64,000 bases of DNA. Source: Salarchaeum sp. JOR-1. GTDB lineage: Archaea; Halobacteriota; Halobacteria; Halobacteriales; Halobacteriaceae. This document shows, in pieces, positions 51,791-60,274 of this stretch; the stretch's first letter is position 1; each line of letters begins with the position of its first letter. The notes beneath the pieces are model-generated. The model did no database searches and was not told the origin of the DNA. It saw only the letters and a list, made by a program, of their open reading frames with translations. The stretch spans positions 248,001 to 312,000 of the forward strand of contig NZ_CP042241.1 of assembly GCF_007833275.1 (NCBI RefSeq), written 5' to 3'. A program made the translations under genes and the position numbers.

Positions 51791-53649
51791 GTCGCGAAGA
51801 AGACGAGCGCGCTGAGAACCATCGTGGCGAACGCGACGACGAGCGCGAGCGCGCCGCCCATCGAGACGGCGGCGTTCGCGTGACTGGCGAGCGTCTCGGT
51901 TCTGTCGTTCCCGAACACGGTGACTGTCGCGTGCTCGCTCGCCATCCCGGCCTCGACGGGTTCGAGGTCGTCGACGGCCTCGCTGGTGAGGTCGCAGAGG
52001 AGCGCTTCGAGGTCGTCCACGTCGAGCGCGCCCCCGACCTGGTTCACCGACTGGACGGTGTTCACGATATGCGTATCGGTCGTCATCACCTCCGCGTCAT
52101 CCAACTCGAGGGCTTCGAGCGCGTCCACGAGGCGGTCGCGGACGCCGGGATCCATGTTGTTCCCGTCGACGAGCACGTAGCCCGTGCGCTGACCGTCGGT
52201 TTCGAGGACGGCGACGCGGACGCCGAGCGGGCCGATTCCCTCCGCTGGCGTCCAGTTCGTCTCGTCCCACGCGACGCCCATCCGGAGGTCGTGCTGGTCG
52301 GCGTCCACGAGGCGTTCCGCGACCTCGCCCGCCCCCCGTATCAGGTCGAAGGAGCGCTGGCTCCCCGGGACGACGTGCCCGAGGTCGTCGCCGTCGAGGC
52401 CGTCGTTCGAGTTGTGCGCGTCCGCGAGCAGCACGTCGTCCACGCCGGCGACCCGGGCCTCCGTGCTGGCGGTGAGACCGACGGCGTACGCCACGTCGTC
52501 CGCGAACCCGGGCGCGAACGTCGACGTGAGGAGGAGGTCGTCGCCGAACACCTGCCCGAGCAGGGACGCCTCGCCGGACTGCACGCGCGCGCTCCGGGTG
52601 GCGGTGTCGGTGTAGGTGATGCGGTCGTGTGCGCGCTCGGCGGCGTCGAGGAGCGGACGCACCTCGCGTTCCGTGACGAGGTTGAAGTCGTGGCCGGCGG
52701 TCGCGTGCGGCGGGAACGCGAGGCCCTCGGCGGATTCCGCGATCCGCTGAGGGAGGTTACCGCCGCCGATTTCGCCCATCGGCCCGGGGTGAATCATCGG
52801 GAGAACGAACCGCGCCTTCTCGCCGTCCCCGGTGCGTGCGGAGAGAACGGTGACGGGGACGACGGCGTCCTCGCCGAGTTGCTCGAAGAAGTCCTCAAGT
52901 TCGCGGGTTCCTTCGGCGATGTGGCCGATGAACCCCCGGACGAAATCGAGGACGCTGACGCCGAGGCTCTGCTTCCACGGCCGGTCGATGACGGCGAGGA
53001 AACCGTACGCGACGAGTCCGTAGAGCGCGGTCATGCCGACGAGGACGACGAAGTCTCCGGGCGTGAAGATGTACTGGATCTTGGTGGGCGCGCGCTCGGG
53101 CCGGGAGAGGAACGCCCCGACGAGCGGGCCGCCGAGTTCGAGGTAGTTCATCGCGCCCGAGTAGACGAACAGGAGAACCGCAGCGGTCGCGGTCTGGCTG
53201 CCCGCAGGGACGGCGGCGAGGAGCGGGGAGTTCCGGGAGACCGCGAGCACGACGAGCAGCCGTATCGCGAACACGAGCGCGAGCGCGGCGGTGAGGGCGT
53301 CGAACACGAACTGCTGGCCGAGCGGCGTGAGCACGGTGACGACGCCGGCGACGGCGAGGATTGCGACGACGACGAGTTCGCAGACGAGCGCGAGCAGCGA
53401 CGAGCGGTTGTAGGTGAGTTGCCCGCCGAGCCGGCGGTCGACGGGCGTCGTCGCGAGCGCGGCGACGACGGTCGGAATGCCGACGAAGAAGACGCCCTGC
53501 CAGGCGTCCTCCAGCACGGACGGCGTCTCGAACGCGCCGATGCCCGTGACTGCGGCGACGAGCAGGGCGAACGCGACACTGACGTACCAGTTCGGCGCGC
53601 GGAAGATGTACCGCGAGAGGCTCGCGAGGTCGCCCTGCGTCTCCGTCAT
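51787..53649 (-). CDS. DUF2070 family membrane protein
   Basis: A 620-residue protein. The N-terminal third (about 15-220) has six or seven TM helices; the large C-terminal domain (about 230-590) holds conserved FVLPMIHPGPMGEIGGGNLPQ (270-290 region), PPHATAGHDFNLVT and LLADAHNSNDG, a His/Asp set that looks metal-dependent; a last TM helix ends the protein. The function is unknown. It is widespread in archaea. Confidence 0.88.
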   Translation of the reverse strand: MTETQGDLASLSRYIFRAPNWYVSVAFALLVAAVTGIGAFETPSVLEDAWQGVFFVGIPTVVAALATTPVDRRLGGQLTYNRSSLLALVCELVVVAILAVAGVVTVLTPLGQQFVFDALTAALALVFAIRLLVVLAVSRNSPLLAAVPAGSQTATAAVLLFVYSGAMNYLELGGPLVGAFLSRPERAPTKIQYIFTPGDFVVLVGMTALYGLVAYGFLAVIDRPWKQSLGVSVLDFVRGFIGHIAEGTRELEDFFEQLGEDAVVPVTVLSARTGDGEKARFVLPMIHPGPMGEIGGGNLPQRIAESAEGLAFPPHATAGHDFNLVTEREVRPLLDAAERAHDRITYTDTATRSARVQSGEASLLGQVFGDDLLLTSTFAPGFADDVAYAVGLTASTEARVAGVDDVLLADAHNSNDGLDGDDLGHVVPGSQRSFDLIRGAGEVAERLVDADQHDLRMGVAWDETNWTPAEGIGPLGVRVAVLETDGQRTGYVLVDGNNMDPGVRDRLVDALEALELDDAEVMTTDTHIVNTVQSVNQVGGALDVDDLEALLCDLTSEAVDDLEPVEAGMASEHATVTVFGNDRTETLASHANAAVSMGGALALVVAFATMVLSALVFFAT

Positions 53650-53652
53650 CCC

Positions 53653-54198
53653 TTAGCAGCGCTCGAGGAAGTTCTCGAACACTTCCTCGCCGCGCTCCGT
53701 GTGCGCGACCTCGGGGTGCCACTGGACGCCGTAGAGGTCGCGGTCGGTGTCGCTCATCGCCTCCACGTCGCACACGTCGCTCGTCGCGGTGAGCGTGAAT
53801 CCCTCGGGGAGTTCTTTCACCTCGTCGGCGTGGCTCGCCCACACCCGGGTTTCGGGCGCGAGCGACCCGACCAGCGGGTCGTCCTCGTCCACGATGTCCA
53901 CGGTCACGTCCGCGTACCCGCCGTAGTCGCCGGAGCCGACGCGGCCGCCGAGTTCGTCCGCGATGAGCTGCATCCCGAGACAGATTCCGAGCACGGGGAC
54001 GTCGAGGTCGAGGTAGTCCGCCGACCGGCCCGCGCGCTCGATGCTCGGCCCGCCCGAGAGCACGATACCGTCGGCATCCACGTCCGCCGGGTCGGTGGTG
54101 TTCTCCACCAGATCCACGTCCACCCCGAGGTCGCGCAGCGCGCGCTTCTCGAGGTGCGTGAACTGGCCGTGGTTGTCCACGACGACGATGTGCGTCAT
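53653..54198 (-). CDS. guaAa: GMP synthase (glutamine-hydrolysing) subunit A
   Basis: Glutaminase subunit that supplies ammonia to the separate archaeal ATP-pyrophosphatase subunit for GMP synthesis. The 181-residue class I amidotransferase has the nucleophile Cys73 in GICLGMQL and the His-Glu pair in VQWHPEVAHTE. The ATG at 54198 is the clear start; the frame upstream is Arg/Gly-rich and non-coding. The DUF2070 gene follows, separated by only 3 bases. Confidence 0.95.
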   Translation of the reverse strand: MTHIVVVDNHGQFTHLEKRALRDLGVDVDLVENTTDPADVDADGIVLSGGPSIERAGRSADYLDLDVPVLGICLGMQLIADELGGRVGSGDYGGYADVTVDIVDEDDPLVGSLAPETRVWASHADEVKELPEGFTLTATSDVCDVEAMSDTDRDLYGVQWHPEVAHTERGEEVFENFLERC

Positions 54199-54242
54199 TA
54201 CCCGTGATTGGACGCGACCGGATAAAAACCCATTCGACTCGG

Positions 54243-54851
54243 CTACTCGGCGTCGCGCTCCGCCGCGGTTTCGAACCCGAGTTCCGCGAGCTCGTCGCTC
54301 TTCCGCCCCTCGCGCTCCGCGAGCGCCGCCGCGTCCGGACTCGCGTCGTCGTCGATGGCCGCCCACGACCCGTGCACCTTCGCGTGACACCACCGACAGA
54401 GCGTCACCGTAATCTCGTGCGCGAGCTCCCCCGCACCGTCCGTACTGCTCGCCTGTTCCGCGGACTCGTTTCGCTCACCCGCGCTGTTCGCGGTTTCACC
54501 GCTCGCCTGTTCCGCGGACTCGCTTCGCTCGTCCGCGTACGACAAGTGGTGTTCTTCGAGCAACGGCCGGGCGTCGCTGTGGGCGTTCCGGCGTTCGTCG
54601 AGGCCGCAGCGCGCACACTCGTCGCTCGTGGCCGTGTCCCGGTAGTGCGGGCAGTCGCGCCACGCCCAGTCGTCGGCGGCGACGGGACACCGGTAGTCGT
54701 CGGCGCGGCGCTCGGCGGCGAACTCGGGGTCGTGCTGGGCGTGCTCGACGGCGTACCGGCACCTGCCGTCGCCGGTGACGTGGTCGCAGACCCCGGCGCG
54801 CTCGTAGGGATCCGCTACCCCGACGCTCGTGCCGGACGGGGTCTTCTCCAT
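54243..54851 (-). CDS. HNH-like zinc protein with a repeated insertion (DUF7097-like)
   Basis: A 202-residue protein. The N-terminal half has cysteine and histidine pairs (CDHV, RCRYAVEH, RCPVAADDWAWRDCPH, ECARCGLDE). The C-terminal half contains the HNH-type core: EEHHLSYAD, then ITVTLCRWCHAKVHGSW, a beta-beta-alpha metal finger. Between the two core elements is a 30-residue low-complexity insertion with the peptide ESAEQAS twice. DNA cleavage is possible but unproven, since many such fingers lack the active Asn. A GATCC-type BRE/TATA is not clear. Confidence 0.7.
   Translation of the reverse strand: MEKTPSGTSVGVADPYERAGVCDHVTGDGRCRYAVEHAQHDPEFAAERRADDYRCPVAADDWAWRDCPHYRDTATSDECARCGLDERRNAHSDARPLLEEHHLSYADERSESAEQASGETANSAGERNESAEQASSTDGAGELAHEITVTLCRWCHAKVHGSWAAIDDDASPDAAALAEREGRKSDELAELGFETAAERDAE
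54447..54530. repeat. 30-base direct repeat with palindromic arms inside a coding gene
   Basis: Copy 1 (54447-54476) and copy 2 (54501-54530) are identical except for one base (T or C at repeat position 23), 54 bases apart. They contain inverted pairs CGCGGAC and GTCCGCG near 54515-54537. They encode the two ESAEQAS peptides of the HNH-like protein. Confidence 0.85.
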
Positions 54852-54932
54852 GGGGGCGAGTCGAATGCCAGGGGTTTAGGCGCGTCGGGACGGGGGAGAA
54901 CGCTTAACGCCCTCGACCGATTCCGGGCGCGT

Positions 54933-55280
54933 GTGCGACTCCGACACAATCCCGACGACAGCGCGCGCACGCTCGCGACCGAGGTGGAGGTCGCGGACGG
55001 CCTGGTGAGCCGCGGGCTCGGCCTGATGTTCCGGCGGTCGATCCCGGACGACTACGCGCTCGCGTTCCGGCACGACGAGGCGAAACCGCGCGGCCTTCAC
55101 ATGGTGTTCGTGCCGTTCGATATCGACGTGGTGTGGACTGAGAACGAGGAGGTGACGGCGGTGGAGACGCTGTCGGCGTGGACGGGGCGCGAGACGGCAG
55201 TTGCGGACGACCTGTACGAGCTCCCGGCGGGCGCGGCGAGCGAGGTGTCGGTCGGCGACCGGTTGTGGTTAGAGGTATGA
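54933..55280 (+). CDS. DUF192 family protein
   Basis: A 115-residue soluble beta-barrel protein: VSRGLGLMFRRSIPDDYALAF near 26-46 and LHMVFVPFDIDVVW near 57-70 are the DUF192 hallmarks (the usual form has RGLMFR and IHTFFM, with Met). Function is unknown. A GTG at 54933 is the natural start: a TTAAC box 28-30 bases upstream predicts a leaderless transcript, and there is no in-frame ATG before conserved residues. Confidence 0.82.
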   Translation: MRLRHNPDDSARTLATEVEVADGLVSRGLGLMFRRSIPDDYALAFRHDEAKPRGLHMVFVPFDIDVVWTENEEVTAVETLSAWTGRETAVADDLYELPAGAASEVSVGDRLWLEV

Positions 55281-55340
55281 CGTTATTTCTGCCCGGTTTG
55301 TCAGGGGATTAAGTGCCTGAACGCGGTGCGTACTACTAAG

Positions 55341-56696
55341 ATGGGAGCCGGAACCACCGAATCCGAGTACGACCTTATCATCGTCGGCGGCGGTATCAGC
55401 GGCGCCGCCCTGCTCTACACCACCGCGAAGTTCACCGACGTGGAACGCGTCGCCCTCGTGGAGAAAGAAGCGGAGATAGCGGCCATCAACTCCCACCACA
55501 CGAACAACTCGCAGACGCTCCACTTCGGCGACATCGAGACGAACTACACGCTCGAAAAAGCCGAGTCCGTCAAGGAGGGCGCGGAACTCCTCGCGGGCTA
55601 CCTCGAGAACGCCGACCCCGACCGCGAGTTCCACTCGAAGCGCTCGAAGATGGTGCTCGGCGTCGGCGACGAGGAAGTCGAGAGCCTCCGCGCGCGCTAC
55701 GAGGACGAGGGCTTCGGCGACCTCTACCCGAAACTCCGCCAGATCGGGCGCGAGGAGATCGAAGAGCTCGAACCGAAGGTCGTGGAGGGCCGCGACCCCT
55801 CGAAGGAACTCCGCGCGCTCCAGACCCCCGACGGCTACGTCGTCGACTACGGCGCGACCGCGAAGTCATTCGTGGACGACGCCCGCGAGGAGGACGGCGT
55901 CGACGTGCTCACCGGCACGAAAGTCGAATACATCCAGCAGGGCCCCGACGGGTTCACCGTCGAAACCGCCAGCGGGAGCCTGAAGGGTGACGTGGCGGTC
56001 GTCGCAGCCGGATCGCACAGCCTCCAGATCGCGAAAGAGATGGGGTACGGGAAGAACATGAGCCTCCTCCCCGTCGCGGGAAGCTTCTTCCTCGCGGACA
56101 GCGGCCCCCTGAACGGGAAGGTGTACACGCTCCAGATGAAGAAACTCCCGTTCGCCGCCGTCCACGGCGACGCCGACGTGTACGACGACTCCATCACCCG
56201 GTTCGGCCCGACCGCGAAGCTCGTCCCCGCCCTCGAACGCGGCCGCCTGAAGACCGTCGGCGATTTCTTCGACGTGTTCGGCCTCAACATCGACAGCTTC
56301 CTCAGTTACGGGAACATCCTCGCCGACCGCATCCTCCTCCCCTACGTCCTGAAGAACCTCGTCTACGACGTGCCCGAGGTCGGCAAGCGCGCGTTCCTCC
56401 CCGAAGTCCAGAAAGTCGTCCCCACCGCCGAACTGGACGACATCGAACGCGCGAAGGGCTACGGCGGCGTCCGCCCCCAGATCGTCAACACCGAGAAGAA
56501 ATCCCTCGACATGGGCGAAGCCAAAATCGTCGGCAACGACATCATCTTCAACATCACGCCCAGCCCCGGCGCCTCCACCTGCCTCAAGAACGCTATGCGG
56601 GACACCCGCCAGGTCATGGACTTCCTCGACGACTACGGCTTCGACGAGAACGCCTTCCGCAGCGAGACCATCGACAACTTCCCGCGCGCCGACTAA
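55341..56696 (+). CDS. FAD-dependent malate:quinone oxidoreductase-like protein
   Basis: A 451-residue membrane-associated flavoprotein. YDLIIVGGGISGAALLY (10-26) binds FAD; NSHHTNNSQTLHFGDIETNY (about 50-69) is the Mqo-type active-site region, and LLPVAGSFFLADS near 245 and GGVRPQIVNTEKKSLDMG near 377 are shared with malate:quinone oxidoreductases. It would feed electrons from malate to menaquinone. The closest alternative is a 2-hydroxyglutarate oxidase. The ATG at 55341 is a better start than the upstream in-frame codon at 55326. Confidence 0.87.
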   Translation: MGAGTTESEYDLIIVGGGISGAALLYTTAKFTDVERVALVEKEAEIAAINSHHTNNSQTLHFGDIETNYTLEKAESVKEGAELLAGYLENADPDREFHSKRSKMVLGVGDEEVESLRARYEDEGFGDLYPKLRQIGREEIEELEPKVVEGRDPSKELRALQTPDGYVVDYGATAKSFVDDAREEDGVDVLTGTKVEYIQQGPDGFTVETASGSLKGDVAVVAAGSHSLQIAKEMGYGKNMSLLPVAGSFFLADSGPLNGKVYTLQMKKLPFAAVHGDADVYDDSITRFGPTAKLVPALERGRLKTVGDFFDVFGLNIDSFLSYGNILADRILLPYVLKNLVYDVPEVGKRAFLPEVQKVVPTAELDDIERAKGYGGVRPQIVNTEKKSLDMGEAKIVGNDIIFNITPSPGASTCLKNAMRDTRQVMDFLDDYGFDENAFRSETIDNFPRAD

Positions 56697-56846
56697 CAAC
56701 CCCGCCGTTTCGCGGTTCACGCACACTCGATCGAGAAGCAACGCGAAACACCAGCCGAGCGCGTCGAACCGCACTCACTCCGCTACGCTCCGATGTTGGC
56801 TCGCACTAGCCGTTCGCGTTTCGCCGCTACTTCGTTCCGACAGAAG
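56697..56846. other. Gene-free stretch between the Mqo-like gene and tRNA-Ser
   Basis: 150 bases with no defendable reading frame. It is somewhat poorer in G+C and holds several CG-rich inverted elements (CCGTTTCGCGG, TTCGCGTTTCGCCGC). It likely includes the 3' end of the Mqo transcript and the 3' flank of the tRNA; no clear T-run terminator. Confidence 0.3.
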
Positions 56847-56931
56847 CGCCGAGGGAGAGATTTGAACTCCCGAGTCCGTGAGGACAGTAGATTTCGAATC
56901 TACCGCCTTGGCCAGGCTAGGCTACCTCGGC
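56847..56931 (-). tRNA. tRNA-Ser (CGA anticodon)
   Basis: The minus strand folds as a complete class II tRNA of 85 bases. The acceptor stem GCCGAGG pairs with CCTCGGC, followed by a discriminator G as expected for serine. The anticodon stem GTAGA/TCTAC holds the loop TTCGAAA with anticodon CGA (codon UCG). A long variable arm and the GTTCAAATC T-loop are present. There is no intron, and CCA is not encoded. Confidence 0.95.
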
Positions 56932-57019
56932 TCACTCTCGTCTTGTAGGGTTTCGCGCTTGTAGGTTTCGGTTCGGTGGCACCGGCAGACCTTTGGGCGC
57001 GCCGTCGGGGACGTGTTGT

Positions 57020-57970
57020 ATGAACGTCACGCAGGCGAGCGAGGAGTCGTCGGCCGTCCTCGACGCCGTCTCGGACGCGGTTATCGTGGATCGTGAGGTG
57101 CTCGAAACGGTGCTCGTCGGGTTTCTCGCGCGCGGCCACGTGCTGCTCGAGGACGTACCGGGAACGGGGAAGACGCTGACGGCGCGGAGCGTCACGACCG
57201 CGCTCGGCCTCGAGTTCTCCCGCGTGCAGTTCACGCCCGACCTCCTGCCCGCGGACGTGATGGGGACGCACGTGTTCAACGAGAAGACCCGCGAGTTCGA
57301 GTTCCAGGAGGGGCCGATTTTCGGGAACGTCGTGCTCGCGGACGAGATCAATCGCGCGCCCCCGAAGACGCAGGCGGCGCTGCTGGAGGCGATGGAGGAG
57401 GGGCAGGTGACGGTCGGCGGGGAGACGCACGACTTGCCCGAACCGTTCTTCGTGATCGCCACCCAGAACCCCGTCGAGCAGGAGGGGACGTTCCCGCTGC
57501 CGGAGGCGCAGCTCGACCGGTTCGTGGTGAAGTCGAGCCTCGGGTACCCGGACGACGCGGGCGAGGTGGAACTCCTGCGGCGGCGCGCGGGCCGCACCGA
57601 TCAGAGCCCGAGCGTCGACACCGTGCTCGATATCGAGGGCGTTCGGTCGCTCCGCGCGGTGCCGGAGGACGTGCGAGTGAACGACGACGTGCTGGAGTAC
57701 GTGTCCGCCGTCGCGCGGTCGACCCGGGAAGACCCCCGCGTCGAGGTCGGCGTCAGCCCGCGCGGCACCCAGCGGTTGTTCGAGGTGGCGCGGGCGCGCG
57801 CTGCGGTCCGCGGGCGCGAGTTCGTGACGCCGGAGGACGTAAAGCGGATGGCGGACGCGGCGCTCGCGCACCGACTCGTGCTCACGCCGGACGCGTCAGT
57901 GCAGGACGTGTCGAAGCAGGACGTGGTCGAGAACGTCCTGGACGGCGTTCCGGTGCCGACGGTGGACTAG
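57020..57970 (+). CDS. MoxR-family AAA+ ATPase
   Basis: A 316-residue MoxR ATPase, a chaperone-like partner of DUF58/VWA proteins in the assembly of metal enzymes or surface structures. Walker A is DVPGTGKT (45-52), Walker B is VVLADEINR near 100, sensor 1 is FFVIATQNP near 138, and sensor 2 VSPRGTQRLFE near 250. The ATG at 57020 is preferred. It overlaps the DUF7519-like gene tail to tail by 4 bases, so it is transcribed separately from the rest of its likely partners. Confidence 0.93.
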   Translation: MNVTQASEESSAVLDAVSDAVIVDREVLETVLVGFLARGHVLLEDVPGTGKTLTARSVTTALGLEFSRVQFTPDLLPADVMGTHVFNEKTREFEFQEGPIFGNVVLADEINRAPPKTQAALLEAMEEGQVTVGGETHDLPEPFFVIATQNPVEQEGTFPLPEAQLDRFVVKSSLGYPDDAGEVELLRRRAGRTDQSPSVDTVLDIEGVRSLRAVPEDVRVNDDVLEYVSAVARSTREDPRVEVGVSPRGTQRLFEVARARAAVRGREFVTPEDVKRMADAALAHRLVLTPDASVQDVSKQDVVENVLDGVPVPTVD

Positions 57971-58473
57971 CGGAGCGCGCCGAACAGCGCGAGCGCGCCG
58001 GCGGCGAGCAGGACGACCGCGGCGACCGGGCGGCCGTCGGCGCCGACGAGGTAGACAGCGTAGCCGGCGGTGACGGCGAGCACGGCGACGCCGACGGTGA
58101 GCGCTGCGTGGACGAGTTCGGCGTTCCGAGTGCGGGCGTCCGCGCCGACGTGCTCGCCGAGGCCGATGCCGTGTTCCGCGAGATCCCACGCGGCGACGGT
58201 GAGAGCGGCGGCGGCGAGCGGCGCGAACACCGCGGTTCTGACCGCTATCGCGGCGAGCAAGGCCGCGAGGAAGACGACGGCCGCGCCGGCGGTGACGGGA
58301 AAGCGCGACCCGGAGAACGCGCCGTACGCGAACGCGAGGACGCCGACGGCAGCGACGGCAGCGACGCCCGTGGAGACGCTGGTGACGAGGAGCGTGGCGA
58401 CCGTGAGGGCGACCGTGGCGGCGGTCGCGGTGTTCCGGGGCGGCGTCGGTTCGAACTCCGTCACGCCCGCCAC
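57967..58473 (-). CDS. Multi-TM membrane protein (DUF7519-like)
   Basis: A 168-residue protein with five or six predicted TM helices and a polar loop (about 105-118). No motif. It overlaps DUF58 by 13 bases and ends the DUF4129-DUF7269-DUF58 operon. The name is from memory; a structural role in the same membrane complex is likely from context. Confidence 0.76.
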   Translation of the reverse strand: MAGVTEFEPTPPRNTATAATVALTVATLLVTSVSTGVAAVAAVGVLAFAYGAFSGSRFPVTAGAAVVFLAALLAAIAVRTAVFAPLAAAALTVAAWDLAEHGIGLGEHVGADARTRNAELVHAALTVGVAVLAVTAGYAVYLVGADGRPVAAVVLLAAGALALFGALR

Positions 58474-59723
58474 CTCCGTTCCGCGGTCGCGAGCGCGACG
58501 GCGAGCGGCGTGCCGGCCTCCCAGTCGAGCACGCGGATGCCGGCGCGTCGCACCGACCGGACGCGGAGGCGGCGCTCGACGCGTGCGAGCGTCTCACCGA
58601 CCTCGGTTCCGCCCGTCGGGTCGGGGGACACGACTGTCACGGCGTGGCCGTGCGCGTCGAGCCGGCGGGCGAACGCGGCGACGCCGTCGTCGACGAGCGG
58701 AGTGACGCAGACGACCTGCGCGTCGGACGGCAGACGGGTGAGGAGCCGGGTCAGCGTCGTTCGGCCGAAGAACGGGGCGTCCGGCGGGAGCGGGTCGAAC
58801 GCGTCGTCGAGCGCGAGCGCGCGGCGGAGTCGCTGTCGGTGGTCGCGGCCGAGTCCGGGCGGGAGCCACGCAGTCCGGGGGCCGTAGCTCGCGACGCCGA
58901 CGCGGTCGCCGGCGTCGAGCAGGGCGTCCGCGACCGCGCCCGCCGCACCGACACTCCGCTCGACCGCGGATTCGCCGTCGGGGTCGGTGACGTACGCCTG
59001 CTCGCGAGTGTCGACGACCAACACGGCGGTTCCCGCGCGTTCCTCGCGGAACTCGACGGTGGCAAGGTCGCCGGTGCGTGCGAGTCGCTGCCAGTCGAGC
59101 CGGGAGAGCGGGTCGCCGCGGCGGTACTCGCGGGTCGCGTGGAACTCGACGCCCGTCCCGCCCTCGTTCGTGGTGAGCCGGCCGACCTGCCGGGTCGCCT
59201 GCGCGCGCAGCGGAAATCCGTCGAGCGCGTCCAGTTCGGGCACGCACCGGACGGCGTCGTCGCCCGCGACGTCGGCCGTGGTTTCGACCTCGACCGAGCC
59301 GGCGGCGTCCCGCGCGACGACGGTGAGGTCGCCGAACGCGTGATCGCCCCGGCGGGCTTCGACGCGGTAGGAGAAGCTGGCTTCCTTCCCCGCGCGGAGC
59401 GCGGTCGCGAGCCGCGGCGACCCCTCGGTGACTTCGAGGGAGTCGGGAACGCCGTCGACGAGTCGGAGGTCGGGGAGGAACCCGCCGTCGTTGTGGACGG
59501 TGACCGTCACCGAGACCTCGTCGCCGCGCTCGGGGTCGGTGTCGGAGATCGCGCGCTCGACCGAGAGGCGAGGGCTCGGCGCGGTGTCGAAGCGCGCGTA
59601 TCCGGCGTACGCGCCGCCGACGACGCCGACGAGGAGTGCGCCGGGCGCGGTGAACAGGAGCGCGACCGCCGCGGAGAGAAACGTGACGGCGGCGATGCCG
59701 CGCCAGCGCTCCGTCTCGGTCAT
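58461..59723 (-). CDS. DUF58 domain protein
   Basis: A 420-residue protein with two N-terminal TM helices (about 8-24 and 26-42), a beta-rich extracytoplasmic domain (about 45-185) and a cytoplasmic or peripheral VWA-like DUF58 domain (about 190-400) with the hallmark GDPLSRLDWQRLAR near 199-212 and VLVVDTREQ near 235. These proteins work with MoxR ATPases. Coupled to the DUF7269-like gene by ATGA overlap. Confidence 0.89.
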   Translation of the reverse strand: MTETERWRGIAAVTFLSAAVALLFTAPGALLVGVVGGAYAGYARFDTAPSPRLSVERAISDTDPERGDEVSVTVTVHNDGGFLPDLRLVDGVPDSLEVTEGSPRLATALRAGKEASFSYRVEARRGDHAFGDLTVVARDAAGSVEVETTADVAGDDAVRCVPELDALDGFPLRAQATRQVGRLTTNEGGTGVEFHATREYRRGDPLSRLDWQRLARTGDLATVEFREERAGTAVLVVDTREQAYVTDPDGESAVERSVGAAGAVADALLDAGDRVGVASYGPRTAWLPPGLGRDHRQRLRRALALDDAFDPLPPDAPFFGRTTLTRLLTRLPSDAQVVCVTPLVDDGVAAFARRLDAHGHAVTVVSPDPTGGTEVGETLARVERRLRVRSVRRAGIRVLDWEAGTPLAVALATAERRWRA

Positions 59724-60274
59724 GCTTCCTCCACGAGCGCGGCGAGCTCCTCCGCGGCGCGGGTCACTCGGCGGTCGAACGCCGCCGTTCCGGCGAACAC
59801 GTCTCGTATCTGGAGGCGGAGCGGTCGGCCGGGTGCGGTTCGCGCGAAGAGCGCGGCGGCGTGCGGGTCGTCAGTCCACGTTCCCGCGTCGAGCGCGTCC
59901 GCCGCCTCCTCGGTCGTGTACTCGCCGTACGTGGTGAGCACGTCGACGGCGACGTCTCGGAGGGCGTCGCGGACGTGTCGAGCGTCCCGGTTCATTCGCC
60001 CGCGTGCGGCGGCGCGGGCGCGATCGGTGACAGCGGCCCCGGGCCGGTCGAACGTCACGCGCGACTCGACCTCGGAGAGAGACGCCGACTCGCGGGGAGT
60101 CTTTCGGCGGGCGTTCAGTCCGCGAACCGCGAGTAGGAGCGCGACGACGCCGAGCGCGACGACGCCGGTTCGGTTCGCGCCGAACGCGCCCGCGAACCCG
60201 GGCGCGACGACGAAGACGACGCCGAGCGCCACCGCGAGTACGCCGGCGGCGAGCGCGAACCGCCGCGTGTTCAC
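59720..60274 (-). CDS. Membrane protein (DUF7269-like)
   Basis: A 184-residue protein with two TM helices at the N-terminus (about 5-22 and 27-46) and a cytoplasmic helical domain (about 55-184) with TFDRPGAAVTDRARAAARG and LRLQIRDVFAGTAAFDRRV. No enzymatic motif. Start overlaps the DUF4129 gene by 4 bases; stop overlaps the DUF58 gene. Confidence 0.78.
   Translation of the reverse strand: MNTRRFALAAGVLAVALGVVFVVAPGFAGAFGANRTGVVALGVVALLLAVRGLNARRKTPRESASLSEVESRVTFDRPGAAVTDRARAAARGRMNRDARHVRDALRDVAVDVLTTYGEYTTEEAADALDAGTWTDDPHAAALFARTAPGRPLRLQIRDVFAGTAAFDRRVTRAAEELAALVEEA

Noticed and set aside
51880-54207. 775-codon plus-strand frame over DUF2070 and guaA
   Set aside because: It spans two certain minus-strand genes and their gap, with repetitive charged composition.
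54447-54530. CRISPR or attachment site
   Set aside because: Only two copies inside a coding gene, no integrase or cas gene nearby.
56847-56931. Integrated element at the tRNA-Ser gene
   Set aside because: No integrase and no repeat of the tRNA 3' end was noticed in the flanks; both neighbours are core genes.
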